DNA of 45,426 nt from Acidobacteriota bacterium (GTDB taxonomy: Bacteria > Acidobacteriota > Terriglobia > Bryobacterales > Bryobacteraceae), in NCBI GenBank assembly GCA_021787555.1, contig JAJYLS010000004.1:4353-49778 (forward strand), read 5' to 3'. The position numbers were made by a program, and so were the translations under genes. Within the stretch, counting starts at the first letter, position 1, and each line of letters begins with the position of its first letter. A model generated the notes under the pieces. The model was not told the origin of the DNA, made no database searches, and saw only the letters and a program-made list of their open reading frames with translations. Of this stretch, positions 30,700 through 39,743 are shown piece after piece.

Positions 30700-32568
30700 A
30701 TGCTTCAGGCCCATCTGCATCCTAAAGTCCTGATCTGCCTGGCCTGCGCGCTCGCGCCGGCGCTGTGCCGCGCCCAGGCAACCTCTTATACGATTTCGAC
30801 TTTCGCCGGCACCGGCGTCGCCGGGTATTTCGGCGACGGCCTCGCGCCCGCCAATGCCCGCCTCAACGGCCCCGTCCAACTCGCGCTCGATTCATCCCAC
30901 AATCTCTACATCGCCGATACCGGCAACCAGCGCGTGCGCAAGGTCTCGGGCGGCAAGGTCAGCACGGTTGCCGGCCTCGGAAGCGAGGGCTACAGCGGCG
31001 ATGGCGGCCCCGCCACCGTCGCCCAACTCTCCAGTCCTTACGGCCTCTATGTCGATCCCGCCGGCAACCTCTACATAGCCGACTTCCTCAACCACATCGT
31101 CCGCGAGGTCACCACCGACGGCAAGATCAATACCGTCGACGGCAACAACAGCCTTGGCTACGGCTACTCCGGCGATGGCGGTCCAGCCACCAGCGCCCAA
31201 CTCAATAAGCCCTTCGGCGTGGCCGAAGATGCCGCCGGCAATCTCTATATCTCCGACAGCTTCAACGACCGCATCCGCGTGGTCACGCCCGGCGGCAACA
31301 TCAATACCGTCGCCGGCAACGGCAATTACCAGACGCCGCCCGAGGGCGCCTATTCCGGCGATGGCGGCCCCGCCACCCAGGCCGCGCTCAATGAGCCTTT
31401 CGGCATCGCCGTCGATCCCGCCGGCAATATCTACTTCGCCGACAGCCACAACAACCGCATCCGCAAAATAACTCCCGGCGGCACCATCACCACCGTCGCC
31501 GGCAACGGCACCGCCGGCTTTTCCGGCGATGGCGGCACGGCCACCAGCGCCCAGCTCAACGAGCCCTACGACGTGAAAGTGGATGCCTATGGCGACCTGT
31601 TCATCGTCGATTACAACAACAACTGCATCCGCATGGTCACGACTGACGGCATCATCACCACCATCGCCGGTTCGCCCACTGCCATCGGCTACGCCGGCGA
31701 TGGCGGCCCGGCACTCTCCGCCCAATTGAACTATCCCACCGGCCTCGCCGTGGATACCGACGGCAAAGTCTACATCGCCGATTCCAATAACAACGTCATC
31801 CGCCTGCTCACCCCCGCCGCGCCCTCCATCGGCGCTGGCGGCGTGGTCAGCGCTACCGCCTTCGGCGGCGCTTCCGCCATCGCACCCGGCTCCTGGATCG
31901 AGATCTACGGCACCAATCTCTCCACCGGCCGCCGCTCGTGGACCTCCGCCGATTTCAACGGCGCCAGTGCTCCCACTTCGCTCGACGGCACCAGCGTCAA
32001 AATCGGTGGCCAGTCCGCCTTCGTCGATTACATCAGCGGTACCCAGGTCAACGCCCAGGTCCCCTCCAACGTGCCCACCGGCTCGCAATCCGTCACCGTC
32101 ACCTCGCGCGCCGGAACCAGCGCCGCCTTCACCGTCACCGTCAATGCCACCCAGCCCGGCCTCCTCGCGCCATCGTCCTTCCAGATCGGAGGCGTCCCCT
32201 ATATTGCCGCGCTCTTCTCCGACGGTACGACCTTCGTCCTTCCGCCCGGCGCCATTCCCGGCGTGCCCTCGCGCCGCGCCAAGGCCGGCGACACCATTGT
32301 CCTCTACGGCATCGGATTCGGCCCGGTCACTCCCAACATCCCCGCCGGCCAGATCGCCAGCCAGTCCAGTCAACTCGTGGTCGCGCCGCAGATCCTTTTC
32401 GCCGGCACGCCCGCCACCGTGACCTATGCCGGCCTCGCACCGAACTTCGTGGGCCTGTATCAGTTCAATGTGGTCGTGCCCGGCGTGGCGGCCGGCGATA
32501 AGGTGCCGGTCACTTTCACCCTCGGCGGCGCGAAGGAGAACCAGACCCTCTATACCGCGATTCAGTAA
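30700..32568 (+). CDS. Secreted NHL-repeat protein with TIGR03437-type C-terminal domain
   Basis: A 622-residue exported protein. The signal peptide ends in ALCRAQA (about residue 25). Residues about 30-375 form six NHL-type beta-propeller blades, each with a GYSGDGGPATxAQLNxPxGxAVD-like segment followed by G-N-x-Y-I-A-D-x-x-N-N-x-I-R and T-V-A-G-N; the repetition is also visible in the DNA (period about 165-180 bases). Residues about 380-622 match the C-terminal module typical of Solibacter-type Acidobacteria (SATAFGGASAIAPGSWIEIYG, VNAQVPSNVPTGSQSVTV, GLYQFNVVVPG). Such proteins are probably cell-surface or secreted carbohydrate- or protein-binding factors; no catalytic residues are evident. 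It is divergent from mtaB. The stop is followed by about 330 bases of structured non-coding DNA. Confidence 0.9.
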   Translation: MLQAHLHPKVLICLACALAPALCRAQATSYTISTFAGTGVAGYFGDGLAPANARLNGPVQLALDSSHNLYIADTGNQRVRKVSGGKVSTVAGLGSEGYSGDGGPATVAQLSSPYGLYVDPAGNLYIADFLNHIVREVTTDGKINTVDGNNSLGYGYSGDGGPATSAQLNKPFGVAEDAAGNLYISDSFNDRIRVVTPGGNINTVAGNGNYQTPPEGAYSGDGGPATQAALNEPFGIAVDPAGNIYFADSHNNRIRKITPGGTITTVAGNGTAGFSGDGGTATSAQLNEPYDVKVDAYGDLFIVDYNNNCIRMVTTDGIITTIAGSPTAIGYAGDGGPALSAQLNYPTGLAVDTDGKVYIADSNNNVIRLLTPAAPSIGAGGVVSATAFGGASAIAPGSWIEIYGTNLSTGRRSWTSADFNGASAPTSLDGTSVKIGGQSAFVDYISGTQVNAQVPSNVPTGSQSVTVTSRAGTSAAFTVTVNATQPGLLAPSSFQIGGVPYIAALFSDGTTFVLPPGAIPGVPSRRAKAGDTIVLYGIGFGPVTPNIPAGQIASQSSQLVVAPQILFAGTPATVTYAGLAPNFVGLYQFNVVVPGVAAGDKVPVTFTLGGAKENQTLYTAIQ

Positions 32569-32647
32569 TAACTTTTCGCCCTTTCGATTCACCACCTTAC
32601 CCGCCCGAAACGGCCATTTTCGAGCCCGAAATTTGGAAACCACTCTG

Positions 32648-32796
32648 TATAATAAAAGACGTAAGTCGTGGTGCAGATTTGTAATCTGCCATGCCGGCAT
32701 GTTGCCGGTATACCCGCAAGAAAGCGGAAAGCCGCCTGCGTGCAGGCGGTTTGGCTTCGCCTTAGCCAGAAAACCGGCGCTCAACCGCCGGTTTTT
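32648..32796 (+). ncRNA. Candidate small structured RNA (inverted-repeat array ending in a terminator)
   Basis: A perfect TATAAT at 32648-32653 (no convincing -35) precedes a chain of hairpins: GCAGATT-TGT-AATCTGC (32673-32689), the 12-base palindrome CATGCCGGCATG (32690-32701), CCGCCTGC-GT-GCAGGCGG (32732-32749), and AAACCGGCG-N6-CGCCGGTTT followed by TT (32770-32796). No ORF of note is present. It could be a small RNA, a family of dispersed palindromic repeats, or read-through structure from the NHL gene. Confidence 0.35.
32770..32796 (+). terminator. Intrinsic-terminator-like stem, first of two identical stems
   Basis: AAACCGGCG (32771-32779) pairs with CGCCGGTTT (32786-32794) around CTCAAC, flanked by A on the left and TT on the right. 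It lies downstream of the NHL-repeat gene and would end that transcript or the candidate RNA. It can also work for the opposite strand, because the left side is A-rich. Confidence 0.7.
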
Positions 32797-32823
32797 GCAA
32801 ACAACTCCTTTACTTCCGTAAAA

Positions 32824-32847
32824 AAACCGGCGCCCGGCCGCCGGTTT
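32824..32847. terminator. Second identical 9-bp stem AAACCGGCG/CGCCGGTTT
   Basis: The arms (32824-32832 and 32839-32847) are identical to those of the preceding stem, with loop CCCGGC. Left of it is an A-run (32820-32826); to the right GGCTTCG follows without a T-run, so as a terminator it would suit minus-strand transcripts better. The pair looks like a duplicated element. Confidence 0.5.
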
Positions 32848-32862
32848 GGCTTCGTTCTGTGA

Positions 32863-32868
32863 TATACT
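32863..32868 (+). promoter_or_regulatory. Possible -10 box for the third Oar receptor
   Basis: TATACT lies 29 bases upstream of the ATG at 32898 and just after the tandem stems. No -35 match sits at the usual distance (the region is inside the hairpin). TTGGAGG (32881-32887) is the clear Shine-Dalgarno. Confidence 0.3.
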
Positions 32869-32897
32869 GCCCCAAACTGATTGGAGGTAGTTTTCGC

Positions 32898-35800
32898 ATG
32901 CGTAACGGCTTTTGTCTCCTTCTGCTGCTACCCGCGTTCTTATTCGCGCAAGGCACGGTGACCATCTACGGTAGCGTGAGCGATCCGAGCGGAGCGGCCA
33001 TCTCCGGTGCCAAGGTGGAGGTCACCAACCAGGCCACCGGCCAGATGCGCAACACCGCCTCCGGCGTGGACGGCAACTATGTTGTCCCCGATCTGCCCAT
33101 CGGGACTTACCAGCTCAGCGTCACCGCCTCCGGCTTCAAGACTTTTGTCCAGGGTGGCATCGTCGTTCAGGTCGATGAGAACCGGCGCATCCCGGTGAAG
33201 TTGACCGTGGGCGCCGTGAGCGAGAGCGTGACCGTGGCCGCCGACGTCACCCAGGTGGAGACCCGCTCGGCCGCCTTGCGCCAGGTCGTGGATTCGCAGC
33301 ACATCGTCGAACTGCCGCTCAACGGGCGCAATCCCCTCCAGCTTCAGTTCCTCGTGGCCGGCTCTTCCAACGCCTCCGATCCCTCCGGCGGCCAGGGCGA
33401 AAACGGCTCCCTGTCCATCAACGGCTCGCGGCCCAACTCGAACAACTACTCGCTCGATGGCGCCGACAACCAGGACCCCTTCTTCAACACGCCTTCGGTC
33501 TTTCCCAATCCCGATGCGCTCGAGGAATTCAGCATTCAGACCAGCAACTACAGCGCCGAGCTCGGGCGCAACGCCGGCGCGGCCATGAATGCCGTCACCC
33601 GCTCGGGCACCAACAATCTGCACGGCACCCTCTTCGAATTCCTCCGCAACCAGGATTTCGACTCCCGCCCCTTCTTCGCCAAGTCCGTCTCGCCGTTCAG
33701 GCGCAACCAGTTCGGCTTCACCGTCGGCGGCCCCATCCGCAAAGACAAAACCTTCTTCTTCGCTTCCTACCAGGGCACCCGCGTGAACAGTTCGCCCGGT
33801 ACTCAGACCCCCATCGTTCCCACCGCCGCGCAGCGCACCGGCGATTTCACCGGCTCCAAGGCCATCAAGGACCCCACCACCGCCAGTCCCTTCCCCAACA
33901 ACATCATCCCCGCCAGCCGCTTGAGCCAGCCGGCCTTGAATTTCATCCAGGATTTCGTCCCCCTGCCCAACGCGCCGAACAACATCTACGCCTTTCCCAA
34001 TACCTCCACCACCGTTGACGACCAGGCGGTGCTCAAAATCGACCACACCGTCACCGCCGCCAATCATCTTTCCGGCCGCATGCTCTACGAGCGCAACAAC
34101 ACCAACCAGGTGCCGGCCGCGACCGATCTCCCCGGCTTCTGGGCCATCATCCCATACTCCAACTACAACATCGCGGTGAACGATATCCATACCTTCTCCG
34201 CGAATATGGTCAACCAGTTCACCTTCGGCTTCGATTACATCACCCGCGAACAGCTTCCCCACGTGGCGAAGGACGTTGCCTGGCCGGATCTCGGCGCTGG
34301 CTTCATCCGTGCCGCCCCCGGACCCATTGCCTGGGATACGGTGGTCGCGAGCTACTTCCAGGCCTTCTCGCGCTATCCGCTCAACCAGTACCGCAAGTAT
34401 GTCCAATACAGCGATGGCCTGAGCTGGATGCGCGGCGCCCACAGTTTGAAGATCGGTGTGGATGCCCGCCAGAATATGTGCGATCAGAGCCAGACTTTTC
34501 TGGCCGATCCGTCGGTCAACTTCGCCGCCACCTTCACCGGCCTGTCGCTGGCCGATTTTATGCTGGGCCGGCCGAATACTTTCACTCAGAACTCCCCCAA
34601 CGCCGGCAGCCCCCGCACCTTCGAGTTCGCCGGCTACATCCAGGACGATTGGAAAGCCTCCCAGCGCCTCACCCTCAACCTCGGCCTCCGCTGGGACCCC
34701 TGGCTGCCGTACCAGGATTTCAAGAATGCCATCTCGCAGTTCCGCCCCGGCGTGCAATCCACCGTTTTTCCGAACGCCCCCCTCGGATATGTCTTCCCCG
34801 GCGATCCGGGCATCTCGAACACGATGCTGAATGCCGCCTGGAACAACTGGGGACCGCGCGTCGGATTCGCCTATGACTTAACCGGCAAAGGCAAGACTAG
34901 CATCCGCGGTGGTTGGGGCATCTTCTATTCCGACATCCGCCAGCAGGCGCTCAACAACTTTTCTTCCAACGAGCCGTACGGCCTTTCCATGGTCGTCCCG
35001 CAGCCCAGTGGTGGTCTGGCCAATCCTTACACCGATTCCGGCAATCCTTTCCCGTTTGTGCCGCCCACCACCGCCCAGGAGAAGCAGAACTTCAACTTCG
35101 TCCTGCCCCTGACCACCATCACCGAGTTCGATCCCCACTTCCGCGATGCCATTATCGAGCAGTGGAACATAAGCCTCCAGCAGCAAATTGCCTCGGACTG
35201 GGTGGTCAGCGTGGCCTACGCCGCCAGCACCGGCAACCACCTGTTCATGCAGAATGAGCTCAACCCCGCGATCTACGGCAAGCCCGGCGCCACGGCCAAC
35301 GCGCGCCGCCTCTATGCCCCCGATTACACCTCCATCGTCGATTACCTCAGCGTGGCCAATTCCAATTACAACTCCCTGCAACTGAGCGCCAACAAGCGCT
35401 TCCACCACGGCTTGACGGCGCTCCTCAATTACACCTGGAGCAAGTCCATCGACGACGGCTCGGGCGATGGTGCCTCTCCCTGGGATCCCTTCAGCATCGC
35501 CGGGAACCGCGCCGTCTCCGATTTCAACCTGCCGCAGAAGTTCGTCGGCTCCTTCGTCTGGGACCTCCCCGGTTCTTCCATTCGCCGCCGCTGGCTGCGC
35601 GGCCTGGCGAGCGGATGGGAGCTTAACGGCATCTTCACCTTCACCAGCGGATCGCCCTTCACCGTCGTCTCGGGAAGGGACAATTCCCAGAGCGCCGTGA
35701 ACGCGGACCATGCCGACGTGGTGGGCAATTGGCGTTTGAGCGGCAACCGCTCCGAGGCGGCGATGCTGAACGAGTACTTCAATACCGCGGCTTTCACGGC

Positions 35801-36059
35801 GAACCAGGTGGGCACCTTCGGTGACGCCGGCCGCAATATCCTGACCGGGCCGGGGAACGCCAACATCGATTTCGGCGTCATCCGCAACATCGATATTACC
35901 GAGCGCTACAAGGTCCAGTTCCGCGCCGAAGCTTTCAACGTGATCAATCACCCGAATTTCAACAATCCCAACGCCAACGTCTCGGCCGGCACCTTCGGAA
36001 CGATCACCGGCGCCGCCGCGCCCCGCGTGTTGCAGTTGGCCCTGAAAGCGATGTTCTGA
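32898..36059 (+). CDS. Oar-type TonB-dependent receptor
   Basis: A 1053-residue outer-membrane receptor. The signal peptide MRNGFCLLLLLPAFLFAQG fixes the start at 32898, preceded by GGAGG at a normal distance; a longer frame from GTG 32859 is unsupported. A carboxypeptidase-regulatory-like domain (about 20-105) contains IYGSVSDPSGAAISGAKVEV, GNYVVPDLPIGTYQLSVTASGFKTF. A plug domain (about 110-230) has VVDSQHIVELPLNGRNPLQLQ and SLDGADNQDPF. The beta-barrel (about 240-1053) has typical loops and strands (NAVTRSGTNNLHGTLFEF, RNQFGFTVGGPIRKDKTFFFASYQG, LNLGLRWDPWLP, FRAEAFNVINHPNFNNPN) and ends in LQLALKAMF. It is a TonB-energised importer or surface organiser of unknown substrate. Downstream, a hairpin at 36094-36114 separates it from convergent trpD. 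Confidence 0.93.
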   Translation: MRNGFCLLLLLPAFLFAQGTVTIYGSVSDPSGAAISGAKVEVTNQATGQMRNTASGVDGNYVVPDLPIGTYQLSVTASGFKTFVQGGIVVQVDENRRIPVKLTVGAVSESVTVAADVTQVETRSAALRQVVDSQHIVELPLNGRNPLQLQFLVAGSSNASDPSGGQGENGSLSINGSRPNSNNYSLDGADNQDPFFNTPSVFPNPDALEEFSIQTSNYSAELGRNAGAAMNAVTRSGTNNLHGTLFEFLRNQDFDSRPFFAKSVSPFRRNQFGFTVGGPIRKDKTFFFASYQGTRVNSSPGTQTPIVPTAAQRTGDFTGSKAIKDPTTASPFPNNIIPASRLSQPALNFIQDFVPLPNAPNNIYAFPNTSTTVDDQAVLKIDHTVTAANHLSGRMLYERNNTNQVPAATDLPGFWAIIPYSNYNIAVNDIHTFSANMVNQFTFGFDYITREQLPHVAKDVAWPDLGAGFIRAAPGPIAWDTVVASYFQAFSRYPLNQYRKYVQYSDGLSWMRGAHSLKIGVDARQNMCDQSQTFLADPSVNFAATFTGLSLADFMLGRPNTFTQNSPNAGSPRTFEFAGYIQDDWKASQRLTLNLGLRWDPWLPYQDFKNAISQFRPGVQSTVFPNAPLGYVFPGDPGISNTMLNAAWNNWGPRVGFAYDLTGKGKTSIRGGWGIFYSDIRQQALNNFSSNEPYGLSMVVPQPSGGLANPYTDSGNPFPFVPPTTAQEKQNFNFVLPLTTITEFDPHFRDAIIEQWNISLQQQIASDWVVSVAYAASTGNHLFMQNELNPAIYGKPGATANARRLYAPDYTSIVDYLSVANSNYNSLQLSANKRFHHGLTALLNYTWSKSIDDGSGDGASPWDPFSIAGNRAVSDFNLPQKFVGSFVWDLPGSSIRRRWLRGLASGWELNGIFTFTSGSPFTVVSGRDNSQSAVNADHADVVGNWRLSGNRSEAAMLNEYFNTAAFTANQVGTFGDAGRNILTGPGNANIDFGVIRNIDITERYKVQFRAEAFNVINHPNFNNPNANVSAGTFGTITGAAAPRVLQLALKAMF

Positions 36060-36093
36060 ATCAACACTGTTCAGCTTGCGCTGCGGACAGGTG

Positions 36094-36114
36094 GGACAGG
36101 CGATTCGCCTGTCC
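36094..36114. terminator. Shared hairpin between convergent Oar gene and trpD
   Basis: GGACAGGCGA (36094-36103) pairs with TCGCCTGTCC (36105-36114). A second pairing, GCGGACAGG (36083-36091) with CCTGTCCGC (36108-36116), is possible. There are no T-runs, so it is at best a weak bidirectional stop. It belongs to the same GGACAGG hairpin type as 19435-19451; the single-arm string GTGGGACAGGCGA also occurs at about 23970. Confidence 0.5.
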
Positions 36115-36161
36115 GCGCTTGCCTCCCGCGAAGCGGGACGCAGCGTGCGGCCCGGGCCCTG

Positions 36162-37184
36162 TCACCGCCCCAGCGTAAACCGCGCCAGCGCCTCGGCTTT
36201 TTCACGCGCGGCGCCGCTGTCGATCGAAACCGCGGCGATGGCCATGCCTTCGAGGAAGGTCTCGACCTTTCCCGCGGCCACCAGCGCGGCGGCCGCGTTC
36301 ACCAGCACAATGTCGCGGTGCGGGCCGCGACCGCCGCCGAGCACCGCCCGGGCGATTTCCAGGTTGCGCTCGCGGTCGCCGCCCTTCAGCGCTTCGGGCG
36401 CCGCGATGGGCACCGCGAAATCGGTGGGCTCGAGCGTGCGGCGCTCCACCTTGCCGTCGTGAATCTCGAAGACCAGCGTGGGGCCGGTGGTGGTGATCTC
36501 GTCCAGCCCGTCCGAGCCGTGCACCACGAACCCGCGATGCAAGGCTAGCGCGGCCAGCGCCCCGGCCATCAACTCGGCCGCCCGCACCGAAGGAGCGCCC
36601 ACGATCTGCGCCGTCGCTCCGGCCGGATTGGTCAGCGGGCCGAGGAAATTGAACACCGTGCGCATCCTCAGGTCCTTGCGCACCGGGTTCGCGTGCTTCA
36701 TGGCGGTGTGGAAGGCCGGCGCGAAGAAGAATCCGATCCCCACTTCGCGGATGGCGCGCGCCGCCTCGGCCGGTGGAACCGCAATCTCGATGCCCAGCGA
36801 TTCCAGCAGGTCCGCGCTGCCGCAGCGGCTCGACATCGAGCGGTTGCCGTGCTTGGCCACGCGCACGCCCGCGCCCGCCGCTACGAACGCTGCCAGCGTC
36901 GAGATGTTGAACGTTCCGGTGCCGTCGCCGCCCGTGCCGCAGGTGTCGAGCAGCGTCTGCCCGTTCAGCCCCACGGCCACCGGCGCCGCCATTTCCCGCA
37001 TGGCGCGCGCGAACCCGACCAGCTCGTCCACCGTTTCGCCCTTCATCCGCAGGCCCATCAGGAAGGCGGCGATCTGCGGCGCGCTGGCATCGCCGCTGAG
37101 AATGGCATGCATCGCCGCTTCCGCCTCTTCAGACGACAGGTTCTGTTTTTCGCAAATGCGCTCCAGGTATGTCAGCAGAGGCAT
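36162..37184 (-). CDS. trpD: Anthranilate phosphoribosyltransferase
   Basis: A 340-residue cytoplasmic enzyme of tryptophan biosynthesis that joins anthranilate to PRPP, giving N-(5-phosphoribosyl)-anthranilate. The length is normal. The N-terminal helical domain (about 1-75) includes LSGDASAPQIAAFLMGLRMKGET. The PRPP-binding glycine-rich loop is LLDTCGTGGDGTGTFNIST (about residues 78-96). KHGNRSMSSRCGSADLLESLG (about 108-128) is the second signature, and FFFAPAFHTAMKHANPVRKDL with RTVFNFLGPLTNPA the third. No other trp gene is in the window, so trpD is separate from a trp operon here. The ATG at 37184 is divergent from sucC by 110 bases. It converges on the third Oar gene. Confidence 0.97.
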   Translation of the reverse strand: MPLLTYLERICEKQNLSSEEAEAAMHAILSGDASAPQIAAFLMGLRMKGETVDELVGFARAMREMAAPVAVGLNGQTLLDTCGTGGDGTGTFNISTLAAFVAAGAGVRVAKHGNRSMSSRCGSADLLESLGIEIAVPPAEAARAIREVGIGFFFAPAFHTAMKHANPVRKDLRMRTVFNFLGPLTNPAGATAQIVGAPSVRAAELMAGALAALALHRGFVVHGSDGLDEITTTGPTLVFEIHDGKVERRTLEPTDFAVPIAAPEALKGGDRERNLEIARAVLGGGRGPHRDIVLVNAAAALVAAGKVETFLEGMAIAAVSIDSGAAREKAEALARFTLGR

Positions 37185-37294
37185 GATATAGTGGGTCTTC
37201 CGGCTTGTCCGTCATACTAGCACAAGCCCGTGCCGGTTCGGTGCGCGCGCTTCAAGTGCCGGCCGGACGAGCGCGGAACAAGCGGCTTTTCCAA

Positions 37295-38452
37295 ATGAAA
37301 ATTCACGAATATCAGGCAAAGGCCATTCTGGCCCAGTACAACGTTCCTGTGCCGCGCGGCGAGGTGGCCTTCACCGCCGAAGAAGCCGAAGCGGCAGCCA
37401 AGAAAATCGGCGGCAGCGTGGTGGTGAAGGCGCAGATCCACGCCGGCGGCCGGGGCAAGGGCGGCGGCGTGAAGATCGCCAAGAACGTCTCCGAGGCCGC
37501 CGAAATCGCGCGCAAGATGATCGGCATGAAGCTGGTGACCCACCAGACCGGCCCCGAAGGCCGCATCGTGCAGCGGCTGCTCGTCGAAGAGACGCTGCCC
37601 ATCGAGCGCGAACTCTATCTCGGGATCGTGCTCGATCGCGTGCAGGCCAAGCCGGTGTTTATGGCCTCGGCTGCCGGCGGCATGGAGATCGAGGAGGTCG
37701 CGGCCAAAACGCCCGAGCTCATTCTCAAGGAAACCATTGAGCCCGGGCTCGGCCTCGCACCCTTTCAGGCGCGCAAACTGGCGTTCGGAATGGGTATCCC
37801 GCCGGCCAGCGTGAACGGCGCCGCCGCGGCCATGATCGCGCTCTCCCGCGCGTATGTCGCCATGGACGCCTCGCTGGCCGAGATCAACCCGTTCATCCTC
37901 ACGAAGGATGGTAAGGTCTACGCGCTGGACGCCAAGATCAATTTCGACGACAACGGCATCTATCGCCACAAGGAGTTGATGGATCTCCGCGACCTGAACG
38001 AAGAGGACCCGCTGGAAGTCGAGGCCTCGCGCTTCGGGCTGAACTACATCAAGCTCGACGGCAACGTCGGCTGCATGGTGAACGGAGCCGGTCTGGCCAT
38101 GGCCACCATGGACATCATTAAATATGCGGGCGGCAGCCCCGCCAATTTCCTGGACGTGGGCGGCGGCGCCAGCGCCGAGCAGGTCAAGAACGCTTTCCGC
38201 ATCCTGCTCAGCGACAAGCTGGTGAAAGCCGTGCTGATCAATATTTTCGGCGGCATCCTGCGCTGCGATACGCTGGCCACCGGCGTGGTGGCGGCGGCGC
38301 GCGATCTGAACATTCAAGTGCCCATCGTGGTTCGTATGGAAGGCACCAACGTCGAACTGGGCCGCAAAATCCTGATGGAATCCGGCCTGAATTTCACCGT
38401 GGGCGCCGATATGCGCGATGCCGCGGAGAAGGTGGTCAAACTAGCCGCATGA
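37295..38452 (+). CDS. sucC: Succinyl-CoA synthetase (ADP/GDP-forming) beta subunit
   Basis: A 385-residue cytoplasmic subunit of the TCA-cycle enzyme that interconverts succinyl-CoA and succinate with substrate-level phosphorylation. It carries the ATP-grasp nucleotide-binding domain and the succinate site. Family blocks: [22 protein letters not shown] at the N-terminus, [23 protein letters not shown] (about 42-65), [27 protein letters not shown] (about 195-222), and the C-terminal [30 protein letters not shown] followed by [11 protein letters not shown]. The start at 37295 is set by homology; a 30-residue in-frame extension upstream is unsupported. Its TGA overlaps the sucD ATG (ATGA). Confidence 0.97.
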   Translation: MKIHEYQAKAILAQYNVPVPRGEVAFTAEEAEAAAKKIGGSVVVKAQIHAGGRGKGGGVKIAKNVSEAAEIARKMIGMKLVTHQTGPEGRIVQRLLVEETLPIERELYLGIVLDRVQAKPVFMASAAGGMEIEEVAAKTPELILKETIEPGLGLAPFQARKLAFGMGIPPASVNGAAAAMIALSRAYVAMDASLAEINPFILTKDGKVYALDAKINFDDNGIYRHKELMDLRDLNEEDPLEVEASRFGLNYIKLDGNVGCMVNGAGLAMATMDIIKYAGGSPANFLDVGGGASAEQVKNAFRILLSDKLVKAVLINIFGGILRCDTLATGVVAAARDLNIQVPIVVRMEGTNVELGRKILMESGLNFTVGADMRDAAEKVVKLAA

Positions 38453-39315
38453 GCGTACTCGTCGATCGGAATACTCGTTTAATTGTCCAGGGATTCACGG
38501 GGCGCGAAGGCACCTTCCACGCCCAGCAGGCCATCGCTTACGGGACCAAAGTGGTTGGCGGCGTGGTGCCGGGGAAGGGGGGCACCAAGCATCTCGACCT
38601 GCCGGTGTTCGATACCGTCGCGCAGGCGATGAAGGAAACCGGCGCGAATGCCACGGTGATCTTCGTTCCGCCGCCGTTCGCGGCCGATGCCGTGATGGAA
38701 GCCGCCGAAGCCGGCATCCCCCTGGCCGTCTGCATCACTGAGGGCATTCCCGCGCTGGACATGGTGAAGGCGTGGCAATTCCTTCAGGGCAAGCGCACCC
38801 GCCTGATCGGCCCGAATTGCCCCGGCATCATTTCGCCGGGCAAGTGCAAGATCGGGATCATGCCCGGGCATATTCACAAGGAAGGCGGCGTGGGCGTGAT
38901 TTCGCGCTCCGGCACCCTGACCTATGAAGCCGTCGGGCAGTTGACCGCGCTGGGCATTGGCCAATCCACCTGCATCGGGATTGGCGGCGATCCGATCATC
39001 GGCACCAATTTCCTGGACGCGCTGAAGCTGTTTAACGAAGATCCGCAGACCGAAGCCATCGTGATGATCGGCGAGATCGGCGGCAATGCCGAAGAGACTG
39101 CCGCGGCGTACGTCAAGGCCAATGTGAAGAAGCCGGTGGTCGGATTCGTGGCGGGCCAGACCGCCCCGCCCGGACGGCGCATGGGTCATGCCGGCGCCAT
39201 CATCGCCGGCGGATCGGGCAAGGCGTCCGACAAGATCAAGGCCATGAAGGAAGCCGGCATCACGGTTTGCAACTCGCCCGCCGAAATTGGCGAAAAGGTG
39301 AAATCCCGCCTATGA
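38449..39315 (+). CDS. sucD: Succinyl-CoA synthetase alpha subunit
   Basis: A 288-residue subunit carrying the CoA-binding Rossmann domain and the phosphohistidine. N-terminal [35 protein letters not shown] is the CoA-binding signature. The [30 protein letters not shown] block and the active-site histidine in [17 protein letters not shown] (about residue 244, phosphorylated during catalysis) are intact. Both ends overlap neighbours by the ATGA arrangement (sucC upstream, ndk downstream), so the three genes are one translational unit. Confidence 0.97.
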   Translation: MSVLVDRNTRLIVQGFTGREGTFHAQQAIAYGTKVVGGVVPGKGGTKHLDLPVFDTVAQAMKETGANATVIFVPPPFAADAVMEAAEAGIPLAVCITEGIPALDMVKAWQFLQGKRTRLIGPNCPGIISPGKCKIGIMPGHIHKEGGVGVISRSGTLTYEAVGQLTALGIGQSTCIGIGGDPIIGTNFLDALKLFNEDPQTEAIVMIGEIGGNAEETAAAYVKANVKKPVVGFVAGQTAPPGRRMGHAGAIIAGGSGKASDKIKAMKEAGITVCNSPAEIGEKVKSRL

Positions 39316-39728
39316 GCGAACGCACGTTTTCCATGATCAAGCCCGATGCCGTTTCGGCCGGGCAGGCCGGCGACATTCTCGGCATGCTGGAGAAGGCCGG
39401 CTTCCGGATTCTGGCGCTGCGCATGACGCGCATGACCGAAGCGCAGGCGCGGGCGTTTTACGCCGTCCACAAAGAGCGGCCGTTTTACGCCGGCCTGGTG
39501 AAGTTCATGACCGAAGGGCCGATCGTCGTGATGGCGCTGGAGCGCGAGGACGCCATCAGGAAGTTGCGCGACGTGATGGGTGCGACCAACCCGGCCAACG
39601 CCGCCGAAGGCACCATCCGCAAGCGCTTCGCCTCCAACATCGAGCGAAACTGCATCCACGGCTCCGACGCACCGGAAACGGCCGAGACCGAGCTGAGGTT
39701 CTTCTTTAGCACTGCGGACCTGCTGTAA
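39312..39728 (+). CDS. ndk: Nucleoside diphosphate kinase
   Basis: A 138-residue cytoplasmic enzyme that passes the gamma-phosphate of ATP to nucleoside diphosphates through a phosphohistidine. Length and motifs are standard: [53 protein letters not shown], and the active site [16 protein letters not shown] with the catalytic His (about residue 116). The ATG at 39312 overlaps the sucD stop (ATGA); the longer frame from 39267 is a shadow of sucD. The link to sucCD makes sense: NDP kinase can equilibrate GTP or ATP formed by succinyl-CoA synthetase, and complexes between the two enzymes are reported in pseudomonads. It is followed within 16 bases by an inverted-repeat element. Confidence 0.97.
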   Translation: MSERTFSMIKPDAVSAGQAGDILGMLEKAGFRILALRMTRMTEAQARAFYAVHKERPFYAGLVKFMTEGPIVVMALEREDAIRKLRDVMGATNPANAAEGTIRKRFASNIERNCIHGSDAPETAETELRFFFSTADLL

Positions 39729-39743
39729 GAGCCAAAGACCTTT

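Noticed and set aside
30892-32784. A 630-codon minus-strand frame rich in GDGGDG-like repeats opposite the NHL gene
   Set aside because: It is the complement of the NHL repeats; the real strand has signal peptide, blades and C-terminal domain.
32898-36059. Possible CRISPR-like or phage signals in the repeated DNA near 30.7-32.9 kb
   Set aside because: The repeats are coding NHL blades or short hairpins; there are no regular direct repeats with unique spacers and no cas or phage genes.
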